Shown here: piece by piece, positions 14,286 through 21,604 of the stretch | Position numbering within the stretch: the first letter of the stretch is position 1 | Layout of the letters: each line of letters begins with the position of its first letter | Assembly: GCA_964593455.1 (NCBI GenBank) | Contig: CAZQHK010000050.1 | Coordinates: 1-27,012 of the forward strand | Source: CAZQHK01 sp964593455 | GTDB taxonomy: Bacteria > Muiribacteriota > CAYSPT01 | Length of the DNA: 27,012 nt | Direction: 5' to 3' | The notes under the pieces: model-generated | Databases searched by the model: none | Seen by the model: the letters and a program-made list of their open reading frames with translations, nothing else | Told to the model about the DNA's origin: nothing | Program-made: the position numbers and the translations under genes

Positions 14286-15404
14286 GTGCTTTTCAAAAAA
14301 CGCGTTATTCTTTCTTTGTTCACCGTTCTACTGGTTCTCGGATCGGTACTTTTCGCTGCTGATTTCGACAACGATCCCCGTCTGAACCGATACCTGGAAG
14401 ATCTTGAGGCAAGAGGATCGGTTCCCTATCAGATGGGATACGTACTGGAAGATATGGTCAGGATAGATATCGAAAAAACCTATCCTCCCGCGGAGTACGA
14501 GATCACCGGCGGTCTGGAGATGGCCAATGCCAAAGGATTTGCATTGGGCGAAATAGACATCCTGGTTATCCGCCGGTCCGATGGTAAGGCCGTTCTGATC
14601 GGGGAGGCCAAGATGTGGAAGGACCAGGCTGCCGCTCTGAAGAAGGCGCAAAGCCAGCTCGACCGGCTGAAACGCGTCCTCAAGAACGGAGAAGTCGCCG
14701 ATTTCCATTACGCCCCTGAGCCCGGCCGGGTGTTTACTCTGAACCAGTTTTCAGAACCGCTTAAATACGAAACCTATGGTTGCCGGGGTGCGGTTAAAGA
14801 AGGTTTTGATTACGAGATAGACGTGACTCCGGCGGAAGGCCGGTGGTTGTGCCAAAAACTTCTGGACAGATTTTTCCAGAAAGAAGGATACGTGGACGAT
14901 CCCAAGCTGGCCGAGTACGTTGAATTTGTCAAACAGCTAAAATGGCCGTCCCGGTCGGCAAAACATACCTTCATAGCCTGCCTGATACACGATCTTCAAA
15001 AGACCTATCCTAGCGACCAGTTCAAGGTTCTTCAAGACGTTCATTATTCAGACGAAACAGGCGCCAACCTGGGACATGTTAAATTGATGTTCAGGCACGG
15101 CGGCGGTGGCGGTGTAGCTCTGGTGTGTAACGCCGTATTCGGGTGGAGCAACATGAAGAACGCCGCGACCATTTACAACCGCTACCTGTGCGATTTTCAG
15201 ACCGCTCTGGCGGATAACAGGATAGCCACGCTCGAAGCGGACTATCCGAAAGGAGTCACTCTCGAAGTGACCGAGTTCGACGGACTGCTGAGGTATGAAA
15301 CTTTCGGACCCAAAGGAGCCCGGCAGGCGGGTTTTTCAGATGAACTCGATCTGACCGACTATCAGATATATTATATCCGCTACGCAGCCTTCGGACAGTT
15401 CTAG
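14286..15404 (+). CDS. Secreted tandem PD-(D/E)XK nuclease-like protein
   Basis: About 372 aa. It begins with a signal peptide (basic F-K-K-R, hydrophobic core, cleavage likely after S-V-L-F-A). I chose GTG 14286, 8 nt after GGAGG; GTG 14277 overlaps the ribosome site. The body is an internal duplication: residues about 50-190 and about 225-368 align, for example L-K-Y-E-T-Y-G-C-R-G-A with L-R-Y-E-T-F-G-P-K-G-A. The first copy carries a PD-(D/E)XK-type active site: Glu in V-L-E-D-M, Asp in G-E-I-D (about 91), then Glu107 and Lys109 in I-G-E-A-K. In the second copy the same positions read N-L-G-H-V and V-C-N-A, so it looks inactive. Nuclease activity is inferred from the motif only. The next gene, 13 nt on, encodes an exported propeller. 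Confidence 0.75.
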   Translation: MLFKKRVILSLFTVLLVLGSVLFAADFDNDPRLNRYLEDLEARGSVPYQMGYVLEDMVRIDIEKTYPPAEYEITGGLEMANAKGFALGEIDILVIRRSDGKAVLIGEAKMWKDQAAALKKAQSQLDRLKRVLKNGEVADFHYAPEPGRVFTLNQFSEPLKYETYGCRGAVKEGFDYEIDVTPAEGRWLCQKLLDRFFQKEGYVDDPKLAEYVEFVKQLKWPSRSAKHTFIACLIHDLQKTYPSDQFKVLQDVHYSDETGANLGHVKLMFRHGGGGGVALVCNAVFGWSNMKNAATIYNRYLCDFQTALADNRIATLEADYPKGVTLEVTEFDGLLRYETFGPKGARQAGFSDELDLTDYQIYYIRYAAFGQF

Positions 15405-15417
15405 CGACAGGTATATC

Positions 15418-15516
15418 ATGGCCTGCCGGCGACATTTATTCCTTTCCCTGGCATTGTCAGCGGTTTTACTCTCTATAATTATCCCGGCGCGCGCTGCTCC
15501 TTCCTCCTTCACGTGA
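15418..15516 (+). CDS. Signal-peptide ORF in frame with the propeller gene, ended by TGA
   Basis: 32 codons encode a complete Sec signal peptide: M-A-C-R-R-H, a long Leu/Ile core and the cleavage motif A-R-A-A, then P-S-S-F-T and TGA (15514-15516). The reading frame is the same as that of the beta-propeller beginning at 15553, with no other stop between them. It lies 13 nt after the preceding gene, with a weak ACAGG ribosome site. A free 32-residue signal peptide has no obvious use, so this is almost certainly the true N-terminus of the propeller protein, separated by a nonsense change, a read-through codon or a sequencing error. Confidence 0.65.
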   Translation: MACRRHLFLSLALSAVLLSIIIPARAAPSSFT

Positions 15517-15547
15517 CCACCGGGAACCAGCCCCTCCGGTGACACGT
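15511..15547 (+). promoter_or_regulatory. Strong hairpin enclosing the in-frame TGA
   Basis: ACGTG (15511-15515) pairs with CACGT (15543-15547), and CACCGG (15518-15523) with CCGGTG (15536-15541), separated by a small AC/A internal loop and closed by a 12-nt loop. The TGA at 15514-15516 sits in the base of the stem. It may promote read-through or recoding, or simply sequester the internal start region. Confidence 0.55.
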
Positions 15548-15552
15548 GTGAA

Positions 15553-17703
15553 GTGGTAACCGAGTCCTCTGGTGAGACAACCGAAGCAACGGAGGCAACG
15601 GTTCGAGTTCAGATGGAGTGGCAGGTATTGGCGGGCCAGTCTGGTCTGCCCTTTGAGCATGTGACCGCCCTGGGATATGACGCGGCCGGAAAACGAGCCT
15701 GGTTCGGATCGGGCGACGGGCATCTGGCCCGCTACGCCAACGGTCAGATCGTCCCGGTAGAAGTTCCCGAACAAGCCGGTATAACCCGTGTCAATGCGCT
15801 GGTTTTTCAGAATGACGGAACCTCAGATGGCCGTTTGTGGGTTGGTACGCCTATCGGTCTTTTCTCTTTAAGCAGTGGTTCCTGGCGTCATTACCAGACC
15901 GGAGACGGGCTGCCGGGAAACGAGATAACCACACTTGTAATGATTGGTGACACGCTCTTTATCGGTACGTTGGACGGTCTTGCCCGACGGTTCGGCGCCT
16001 CGTTCCAAACTATTTCCGAAGATGACGGGTTGCCATCCAACCAGGTAACCGCCCTGGCGGCGGCAGAAGACGTGCTGTGGGTGGGTACTGCCGGAGGTTT
16101 GGCCAGAGTTGATGGAGAAGTAATCGAGAGTTGGGAAGAGAAGGACGGTCTTCTCAACCAGTGGGTGACGGCGCTGGCGGTGGAGTCGTATCCGGACAAG
16201 ATAGACAATGAGCCACGGGTATGGATCGGAACAACATTGGGTTTGTGCCGTTTTGAACCGGAGTCTTCCTGGGAACCCTGGACCTATTATTCAGAAGAAG
16301 ATGGTCTTTCCGGTAATTGGATTACCGCCCTGGCCCTGGAGACAAAGGCTGCTGAGCAGCAGCGGTTATGGGTGGCTTCCCAGGCAGGCGGACTTGATAG
16401 TCTCTGGCTTCAATCCGGAGAGCAACCGGGGGACCTGGAGATAACCAGGTTCAACCAGGCAAACACGGGTGTTCCCCTGGACCGGATTACCTGTCTGGTC
16501 TCGTGCCGGCCGGTATGGCCATATTCCGGAAATGACGTGATGCTCATCGGGACTGCCACCTCCGGTGTTGTCAGGGTCTTTATGATAACCATTACGGCGG
16601 CGGATGCAGAAAAAGATCCATTTAAAGATTCCGAGGATCCGGTGCTGTTGATTCTGCATTCCACTCCGTACAACATCCGTGACATGATCCGCTGGCGCAC
16701 CTGGCTGGTAGTGGGTACGGACCGCGGATTGGTTTTCTGCAATGCCGGTCGGCGGGTGGCACCGCTTAAACTCTGGGACGGAGGCGTTATCAACGTAAAA
16801 CCTTCCGGACAGTTCTATTTCGGGGCGGACAATTTCCCCGTCCCGTCTTTCATGCTCAAGGTCACCGATTTGCTGGTTGATAATCAGGACAATTTGTGGG
16901 CGGCAACTCAGCAAAACGGCGTGTTGTTCTTTGATGGTACGCAGTGGTTGATTTATGACAAGAAACACCACGGTCTGGCCAGTAACCATATTACCGCCCT
17001 GTCCCGAACCGTTCATGGGGCTGGAATATATGCTGCCGCCCAGACGCGCAGCCGCCGTTTACCTCAGCGGATTACCTGGTTTGACGGGGAAAAATGGCAG
17101 CAACTCGACCAGATTTTAGAGGCGCACAAACAGGAATCAACGACCGGAGATGGGCCTGGTAGACCGGAAAAACAAGGAGTGCCGGATTCCGAGTTTGACC
17201 AGGTAGACCCGGCACCGTATTCGCCAAAAAAAATTACCGGTATGGCGAGCCGAACAGACGGTGTTTATTTTGTGGCTGTTCATGGGTTGGGATTATGTGT
17301 CTTTGACAGCCAAAACTGGACTGTCTACCGGTCGACGCCGCAGGATAGAAAACTGATCAGTAACTACATCATCGATCTGCACCTGGATCGTTTTGACAAC
17401 CTGTGGATCGTGACCCCCCGCGGTTTGGGGTGCCTGACTCTAGACGGGCGGTGGATGTCGTTTTCATGCACTGGCCACATCGTCTACTCCAACATACAGG
17501 ACATGGTGTTCGATGACCGTACCACCTTTGCTCTTTATTTGTTTGCCTACACCATGGAGTTGGAAACCGGCGCTGTTTACAGAACGGACCTGAAGGAATG
17601 GACTTCCATCGCGAGCATAGGTTTCGGAGTTATGACCCTGGCCATAGACAACAACTACCTCTGGCTTGGTACCCGAAAAGGCCTCATCCGACTCAGCAAG
17701 TAA
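15553..17703 (+). CDS. Exported two-component-regulator-type beta-propeller
   Basis: 716 aa as an open frame from GTG 15553. It contains many repeats of the regulator-propeller type: L-W-V-G-T-x-x-G-L followed about 20 residues later by D-G-L-x-x-N-x-V-T-A-L (clear copies near 15830-16340 and again near 16900 and 17370-17700). Two-component hybrid kinases use such propellers as periplasmic sensors, but here no transmembrane, kinase or regulator domain follows, so it is a stand-alone binding protein. GTG 15553 lacks a good ribosome site and would give a protein with no export signal; the in-frame signal peptide upstream, beyond a TGA, argues that the protein is meant to be secreted. It forms a unit with the PD-(D/E)XK-like gene. 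Confidence 0.8.
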   Translation: MVTESSGETTEATEATVRVQMEWQVLAGQSGLPFEHVTALGYDAAGKRAWFGSGDGHLARYANGQIVPVEVPEQAGITRVNALVFQNDGTSDGRLWVGTPIGLFSLSSGSWRHYQTGDGLPGNEITTLVMIGDTLFIGTLDGLARRFGASFQTISEDDGLPSNQVTALAAAEDVLWVGTAGGLARVDGEVIESWEEKDGLLNQWVTALAVESYPDKIDNEPRVWIGTTLGLCRFEPESSWEPWTYYSEEDGLSGNWITALALETKAAEQQRLWVASQAGGLDSLWLQSGEQPGDLEITRFNQANTGVPLDRITCLVSCRPVWPYSGNDVMLIGTATSGVVRVFMITITAADAEKDPFKDSEDPVLLILHSTPYNIRDMIRWRTWLVVGTDRGLVFCNAGRRVAPLKLWDGGVINVKPSGQFYFGADNFPVPSFMLKVTDLLVDNQDNLWAATQQNGVLFFDGTQWLIYDKKHHGLASNHITALSRTVHGAGIYAAAQTRSRRLPQRITWFDGEKWQQLDQILEAHKQESTTGDGPGRPEKQGVPDSEFDQVDPAPYSPKKITGMASRTDGVYFVAVHGLGLCVFDSQNWTVYRSTPQDRKLISNYIIDLHLDRFDNLWIVTPRGLGCLTLDGRWMSFSCTGHIVYSNIQDMVFDDRTTFALYLFAYTMELETGAVYRTDLKEWTSIASIGFGVMTLAIDNNYLWLGTRKGLIRLSK

Positions 17704-17710
17704 CCATTTC

Positions 17711-18916
17711 CTACAGGTGCCGGTAAACGTGCCGTTTGCCGACCAGCATGGTTTCCGGACTGTAAGATTTCGGGTCCCTTCCGAAATGGTATCCCATCTC
17801 TTCAAACAGGGCCACCTCGTCCAGATCTACCGCTTTCTTCATCCGCATGTCGCGGATCGGCATCTTTTCGATAATCTTTCCTTTGACATCGATGACGCCG
17901 TAACCGAAGTCGCCATTCAGGGCCAGGGCCACGCCGCCGACACCTATTTTCTGCCCGAAAATAGCGTCGTACGCTTCAGCCACACCACAACGGACCAGGT
18001 GTCCGGGATTAACCACCTTGACTTCGGGAATCTCGTACTGATCCTGGATAAACAGACCCATGGATTTGAGAAATGTTTGCAATTCCTCGTCATCCTTGAG
18101 CCGTTCGGTCAGGGCCCGGCGCACGTAGTCACCGGCGCCGCCCAACTCCACGTGTCCGAACTTGTCCCGGTATCCGGAATTGCTGAATGGCTCACTGGTT
18201 TTGGGGTCAACAATTCCCTCGGAAACCACGATCATGTACATACCTTTTCGAGTGGGGGAGTGCTTGATCCAGTTCATGTACTTGTGGATCATGTGGTTGT
18301 ACAGAATATCCATGTCCGGAGGAATCTCCGGGATGAGGATGGCGTCCGCCTGCCCGGCCACGCCGCCGCGGAAGGCGGTGTGTCCCACGTATCGTCCAAA
18401 GACCTCGATGATCATGATCCGGTTATGGCTGCGAGCAGTGGTCCTGAGATCGAAAACGAAATCGGCTATCTTGTTGATGGCCGAACTTCCGCCCACGGAG
18501 TAGGGCAGGGTGTCAAGGTCCATGGTTTTTGGGAGCCAAATAACCTTGAATCCGGCGTCGGCCAGTTCCACCAACACGCTGGAGGTATCGTCTCCGCCTA
18601 CGCCGATGAGTACGTCGATTTCGTGCTGTTTCAGGTTAGTGGCCACCTTTTCGAATCCGTCCGGGATCTTGCTGAGCTTGACCCGGGACGTTCCCAGCAG
18701 GGTTCCGCATTTCTTGGGCCGGTTATCAACCAGTTCTTTCCAGAGTTTGACAGGAGGAGTAATGTCCAGGTTATACAGTCCCAGGTAGCCGTTGGTGATT
18801 CCCACCACTTCAATTTTGTGCTGATGAGCGGCAAACACCACGCCGCGAATGACGGCTTCTAAACCTCCGCAGTCGCCGCCTCCTGTGAATATACCAATTT
18901 TTTTGATTTCAGACAC
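17711..18916 (-). CDS. Divergent phosphofructokinase, PPi-type signature
   Basis: 401 aa of the PfkA superfamily. The start is GTG with a full GGAGGTGA ribosome site. Motifs: T-G-G-G-D-C-G-G-L-E-A (11-21), G-G-D-D-T (107-111), P-K-T-M-D-L-D (129-135), E-V-F-G-R (171-175) and P-E (196-197). Asp110 and Lys130 are the residues that distinguish PPi-dependent from ATP-dependent enzymes (both Gly in E. coli Pfk), so pyrophosphate is the predicted phosphoryl donor. Unusual points are G-D-C-G-G where G-D-x-P-G is standard, and D-L-D where D-N-D is near-invariant. It would phosphorylate fructose 6-phosphate reversibly, but these changes leave the substrate open. Last gene of the TrpS-phosphatase-unknown unit, converging with the propeller gene 7 nt away. 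Confidence 0.85.
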   Translation of the reverse strand: MSEIKKIGIFTGGGDCGGLEAVIRGVVFAAHQHKIEVVGITNGYLGLYNLDITPPVKLWKELVDNRPKKCGTLLGTSRVKLSKIPDGFEKVATNLKQHEIDVLIGVGGDDTSSVLVELADAGFKVIWLPKTMDLDTLPYSVGGSSAINKIADFVFDLRTTARSHNRIMIIEVFGRYVGHTAFRGGVAGQADAILIPEIPPDMDILYNHMIHKYMNWIKHSPTRKGMYMIVVSEGIVDPKTSEPFSNSGYRDKFGHVELGGAGDYVRRALTERLKDDEELQTFLKSMGLFIQDQYEIPEVKVVNPGHLVRCGVAEAYDAIFGQKIGVGGVALALNGDFGYGVIDVKGKIIEKMPIRDMRMKKAVDLDEVALFEEMGYHFGRDPKSYSPETMLVGKRHVYRHL

Positions 18917-18958
18917 AGTAAGGTCACCTCCATAGTAATTACTACCGTGTACGATAGA

Positions 18959-19363
18959 TTACGATACCTCCAGGGACTCCTCTATCGCAAGTGCTTTTTT
19001 TACCAGGGCGGTCAGAGAAAGCAGGAGGGGAACGCCCACAGCGGCGAAAGGTTTCACGGTAATACTGTCTGTGGCCTGCGTGCACATGATCGAGAAATCC
19101 TCCAGGTTTGATCCGGATAAAATGATCTTCCCTTCCGGATCGGCTAGCGCCCGGAAAAACGCGAAAAACGAGTTTCCCCGGTATCCGGCTTGCTTAAGTT
19201 CCCGGTCCAGGTGTTCGAGATGCCTGAAGCCGGTAGTGATAAAACAGCAGCCTATTCCAGGAACCTCGAACCGGCAGCCGTGACACAGGCTGAAATCGAT
19301 TCTGCCCTGTATCCGGCACCCGCGTTTATCCGGTGCTTCGTCAATACCGATGAGCAGGCTCAC
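18959..19363 (-). CDS. Unknown protein coupled to the LMW phosphatase
   Basis: 134 aa, family not recognised. An N-terminal part has Cys residues in G-C-R-I, S-L-C-H-G-C-R and G-I-G-C-C-F, which could form a metal or redox site. A mixed alpha/beta middle is followed by a hydrophobic, Ala/Leu-rich helix (P-F-A-A-V-G-V-P-L-L-L-S-L-T-A-L-V) near the C-terminus that could be buried or membrane-associated. The GTG start overlaps the phosphatase stop as GTGA, which implies tight translational coupling and matched amounts. It may be a partner or substrate of the phosphatase. Confidence 0.7.
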   Translation of the reverse strand: MSLLIGIDEAPDKRGCRIQGRIDFSLCHGCRFEVPGIGCCFITTGFRHLEHLDRELKQAGYRGNSFFAFFRALADPEGKIILSGSNLEDFSIMCTQATDSITVKPFAAVGVPLLLSLTALVKKALAIEESLEVS

Positions 19364-19818
19364 GACAGTTTTCTCATCTCTTCAACCAGGGCTTGGATCT
19401 TTTCCTCTATCTGGTCTCTAACCATCCGGTAGAATTCAACCGGCATCCCGATCGGATCGGCCAGGTCCCACTCGCGGATTTCGGGAAAAGGAAGCTCCTC
19501 CCGGGTTCCTGCCGGGTAAGGAAAACTGCATTGTTTAACCATATTTACGATGTCGTCGGCCATGGGACCGCCCACTGAAACAACGAGGTCTGCGCTCCAG
19601 AGATTGATACAATTAATACCTTTTGAGAGGTACTGATTGATGTTGATTCCTTTTTCCTTCATGACCTGTTTTGCTTCATCGGAGACGAACCCGGCCGGTG
19701 CAATACCGGCACTGACCGCTTCCATGACGTCGCTTCCTAAAAAACGGGCGAACCCTTCTGCCATAGGGCTGCGACAGGCATTCCCGATACATACGAACAC
19801 GACCAATTTCTTCCTCAT
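19360..19818 (-). CDS. Low-molecular-weight protein tyrosine phosphatase / arsenate-reductase-like
   Basis: 152 aa. The phosphate loop C-I-G-N-A-C-R-S is at residues 10-17, directly after the first strand, and the general-acid motif D-P-I-G is near residue 121. Thioredoxin-coupled arsenate reductases carry a redox cysteine pair near residues 82 and 89; this protein has none there (V-S-V-G-G-P-M-A-D-D), so a phosphatase is more likely than an arsenate reductase. The start is ATG at 19818 with GGAG 8 nt upstream; a longer frame to 19875 has no support. It lies 67 nt after TrpS and overlaps the unknown gene by 4 nt. Confidence 0.85.
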   Translation of the reverse strand: MRKKLVVFVCIGNACRSPMAEGFARFLGSDVMEAVSAGIAPAGFVSDEAKQVMKEKGININQYLSKGINCINLWSADLVVSVGGPMADDIVNMVKQCSFPYPAGTREELPFPEIREWDLADPIGMPVEFYRMVRDQIEEKIQALVEEMRKLS

Positions 19819-19885
19819 CAGTAACTCCAGTCTACGAAAGCCGGGTGTAATGGATTCCGCCTGACAATGTGCCAACGTGGTTCTG

Positions 19886-20884
19886 TTACTTTAATACCAA
19901 ACCCATCTTTTCCCGTACTTCAGCCATGGTTTCTTTGGCCATAGACTGGCATCGTTTTGCTCCGGCATTGACGATATCGAGTAGGTAAGAAGGATCGCCG
20001 AGGAGTTCACGATGCTTTTCTCTGACAGGTGCGATGAAGCTGCACAGGTCCCGGTGAAGCTCTTTCTTGTGCTCCACGCAGCCGATCTCGGCTTTCCGGC
20101 AGGCGCTGTCGATTTCAGCGATCCGTTCGGATGAAGCGAAAGCTTTGTGTATGGTATGAATATTACAGATACCAGGATTTCCCGGGTCGGACTTTCTAAG
20201 CCGGGCCGGATCGGTGTAGGCGGTTCGCAGGCTCTGCCAGAGGGTCTCATCGTCTTCTACCAGAGAAATATGGTTGTTCAGGCTCTTGCTCATCTTGGTG
20301 AGCCCGTCGAGTCCCATGATCCGGGGTGTCGGCGACAGGATTTCCTGGGGTTCGGGGAAGGTTTCCCCGAATATACCGTTGAACCTTCGAACGATCTCCC
20401 GCGCCAGTTCGATATGCTGCACCTGGTCTTCGCCTACCGGGACCGCTTCACCTTTATAAAGAGCGATGTCCGCCGTCTGGAGTACCGGGTAGGTGAACAG
20501 GCCGGCGTTGATATTATCTTTGTGCTGATCGGATTTGGACTTGAACTGGGTCATCCGGTTCAGGTCTCCCATGGAGCTCACGGAGTTTAAAACCCAGGCG
20601 AGTTCCGTGTGTTCAGGCACATGAGACTGGACAAAAATGGTGCATCGTTCCGGGTCGAGACCGGCGGCTATATTGGCAGCCAGGGCGGCCATGATCCGTT
20701 TGGGCATCTGGGCCGCGTCGTACCGGATGGTGATGGCGTGATAATCAACGACACAGTAGATGGAATCATACGTATCAAGAAGCCCGATCCAGTTCTTGAT
20801 AGCTCCCAGGTAATTACCGATGTGAATGGCTCCGCTGGGCTGGATTCCGCTGAAGAGCACTTTTTTCTGGGCCGGTTGGGTCAT
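19886..20884 (-). CDS. trpS: Tryptophanyl-tRNA synthetase
   Basis: 332 aa, normal for bacterial TrpS. Class I signature H-I-G-N in P-S-G-A-I-H-I-G-N-Y at about residues 21-24 and K-M-S-K-S near 200; D-L-N-R-M-T-Q and P-V-G-E-D-Q-V-Q-H are further family blocks. It charges tRNA-Trp with tryptophan in the cytoplasm. The start MTQPAQKKVL at 20884 fits homologues better than the in-frame start at 20953; the ribosome site is weak (AAAGG). First gene of a minus-strand unit with the phosphatase, unknown protein and phosphofructokinase. Confidence 0.96.
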   Translation of the reverse strand: MTQPAQKKVLFSGIQPSGAIHIGNYLGAIKNWIGLLDTYDSIYCVVDYHAITIRYDAAQMPKRIMAALAANIAAGLDPERCTIFVQSHVPEHTELAWVLNSVSSMGDLNRMTQFKSKSDQHKDNINAGLFTYPVLQTADIALYKGEAVPVGEDQVQHIELAREIVRRFNGIFGETFPEPQEILSPTPRIMGLDGLTKMSKSLNNHISLVEDDETLWQSLRTAYTDPARLRKSDPGNPGICNIHTIHKAFASSERIAEIDSACRKAEIGCVEHKKELHRDLCSFIAPVREKHRELLGDPSYLLDIVNAGAKRCQSMAKETMAEVREKMGLVLK

Positions 20885-20967
20885 GATGGATATCGTTGCC
20901 TTTCTACAATTGTCATTGCTCGGATTGACTGGGCAATCTACCTGACTTTCCACAGACCGGATTGCCT

Positions 20968-20997
20968 ATTGTAAAACGTTTGGGCCAATATTGGCAA
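20968..20997 (-). promoter_or_regulatory. Promoter for trpS with an overlapping palindrome
   Basis: Minus strand TTGCCA, 18-nt spacer, TACAAT. The -35 is inside the perfect 12-bp palindrome GCCAATATTGGC (20984-20995), a possible repressor operator. Confidence 0.55.
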
Positions 20998-21024
20998 GTG
21001 GGCTTATTATGCTTATCGTTTAGG

Positions 21025-21173
21025 TTGAGATAATAAACCAGCAGTGTAGGAAGAGGACCCTATGAGGTCTGTCCGATCCTAATCATCTACGCGACATTGT
21101 CCAGTAGCTTGGTCTTGACGTCCCGGCCTGTGGTCAGACTTCGCGGCGCTGTTGCTTCGCAAGGCGCTTGCTC
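21025..21173. repeat. 149-bp direct repeat, copy 1
   Basis: It matches 21418-21566 over 149 nt without gaps and with about 12 mismatches (about 92% identity). Conserved blocks include GAGGACCCTATGAGGTCTGT and CTTGGTCTTGACGTCCCGGC. Neither strand shows a convincing open frame; minus-strand frames contain stops. Unknown type: it could be a transposon remnant, duplicated RNA gene or gene tail. Confidence 0.85.
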
Positions 21174-21417
21174 TTAAGAAATTTTCCATCTCCAATCTAA
21201 AAACGAAAACAAACTTACGTTAAGCTCAGCGCTTTCGCTTGCGAACAGCCGAGCGAAGGAAGACCATATATCTCAAACTCGCTACTTGCTCACTTCTCCT
21301 ACCTCACTTTCTATCTTTTCTTGCTGGAGGGTGGGAGGATGACATCATCAAAAAGCAGGCCCAGTAGTGGGCAAGTAGACAATAGAAGAGGATGGATCAA
21401 AAACCGAGATTACGAGA
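21174..21417. other. Spacer between the two 149-bp repeats
   Basis: 244 bp with no gene seen. It contains a GC-rich patch with GCGCTTTCGCTTGCGAACAG and a purine-rich end near 21326-21410. Repeat plus spacer gives a period of 393 bp. Confidence 0.5.
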
Positions 21418-21566
21418 TTGAGATGATAAACAAGCAGTGTAGAAAGAGGACCCTATGAGGTCTGTCTGATTCTAAGTATCTACGCGATATTGTCCAATAG
21501 CTTGGTCTTGACGTCCCGGCCTGTGGTCAGACTTCGCTGCGCTGTTGCTTTGCAAGGCGCTTGCTC
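21418..21566. repeat. 149-bp direct repeat, copy 2
   Basis: Second copy of the repeat at 21025-21173, in the same orientation, ending 38 nt before the stop of the dsbD gene. Differences are mostly C/T and G/A changes, suggesting age rather than recent duplication. Confidence 0.85.
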
Positions 21567-21604
21567 AAATATGGCCTTACTTTTTACGCTTTCTCGATTG
21601 CGGT

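Noticed and set aside
15418..17703. Alternative genetic code with TGA as a sense codon
   Set aside because: TGA ends at least seven intact genes here, several with coupled neighbours a few bases later, so general reassignment does not fit.
17666..18862. 398-codon plus-strand frame
   Set aside because: Long open frame exactly antisense to the phosphofructokinase, caused by its codon use; no domains.
19360..19818. Arsenate reductase ArsC
   Set aside because: The redox cysteine pair near residues 82 and 89 is missing and no arsenic genes are nearby; LMW phosphatase fits better.
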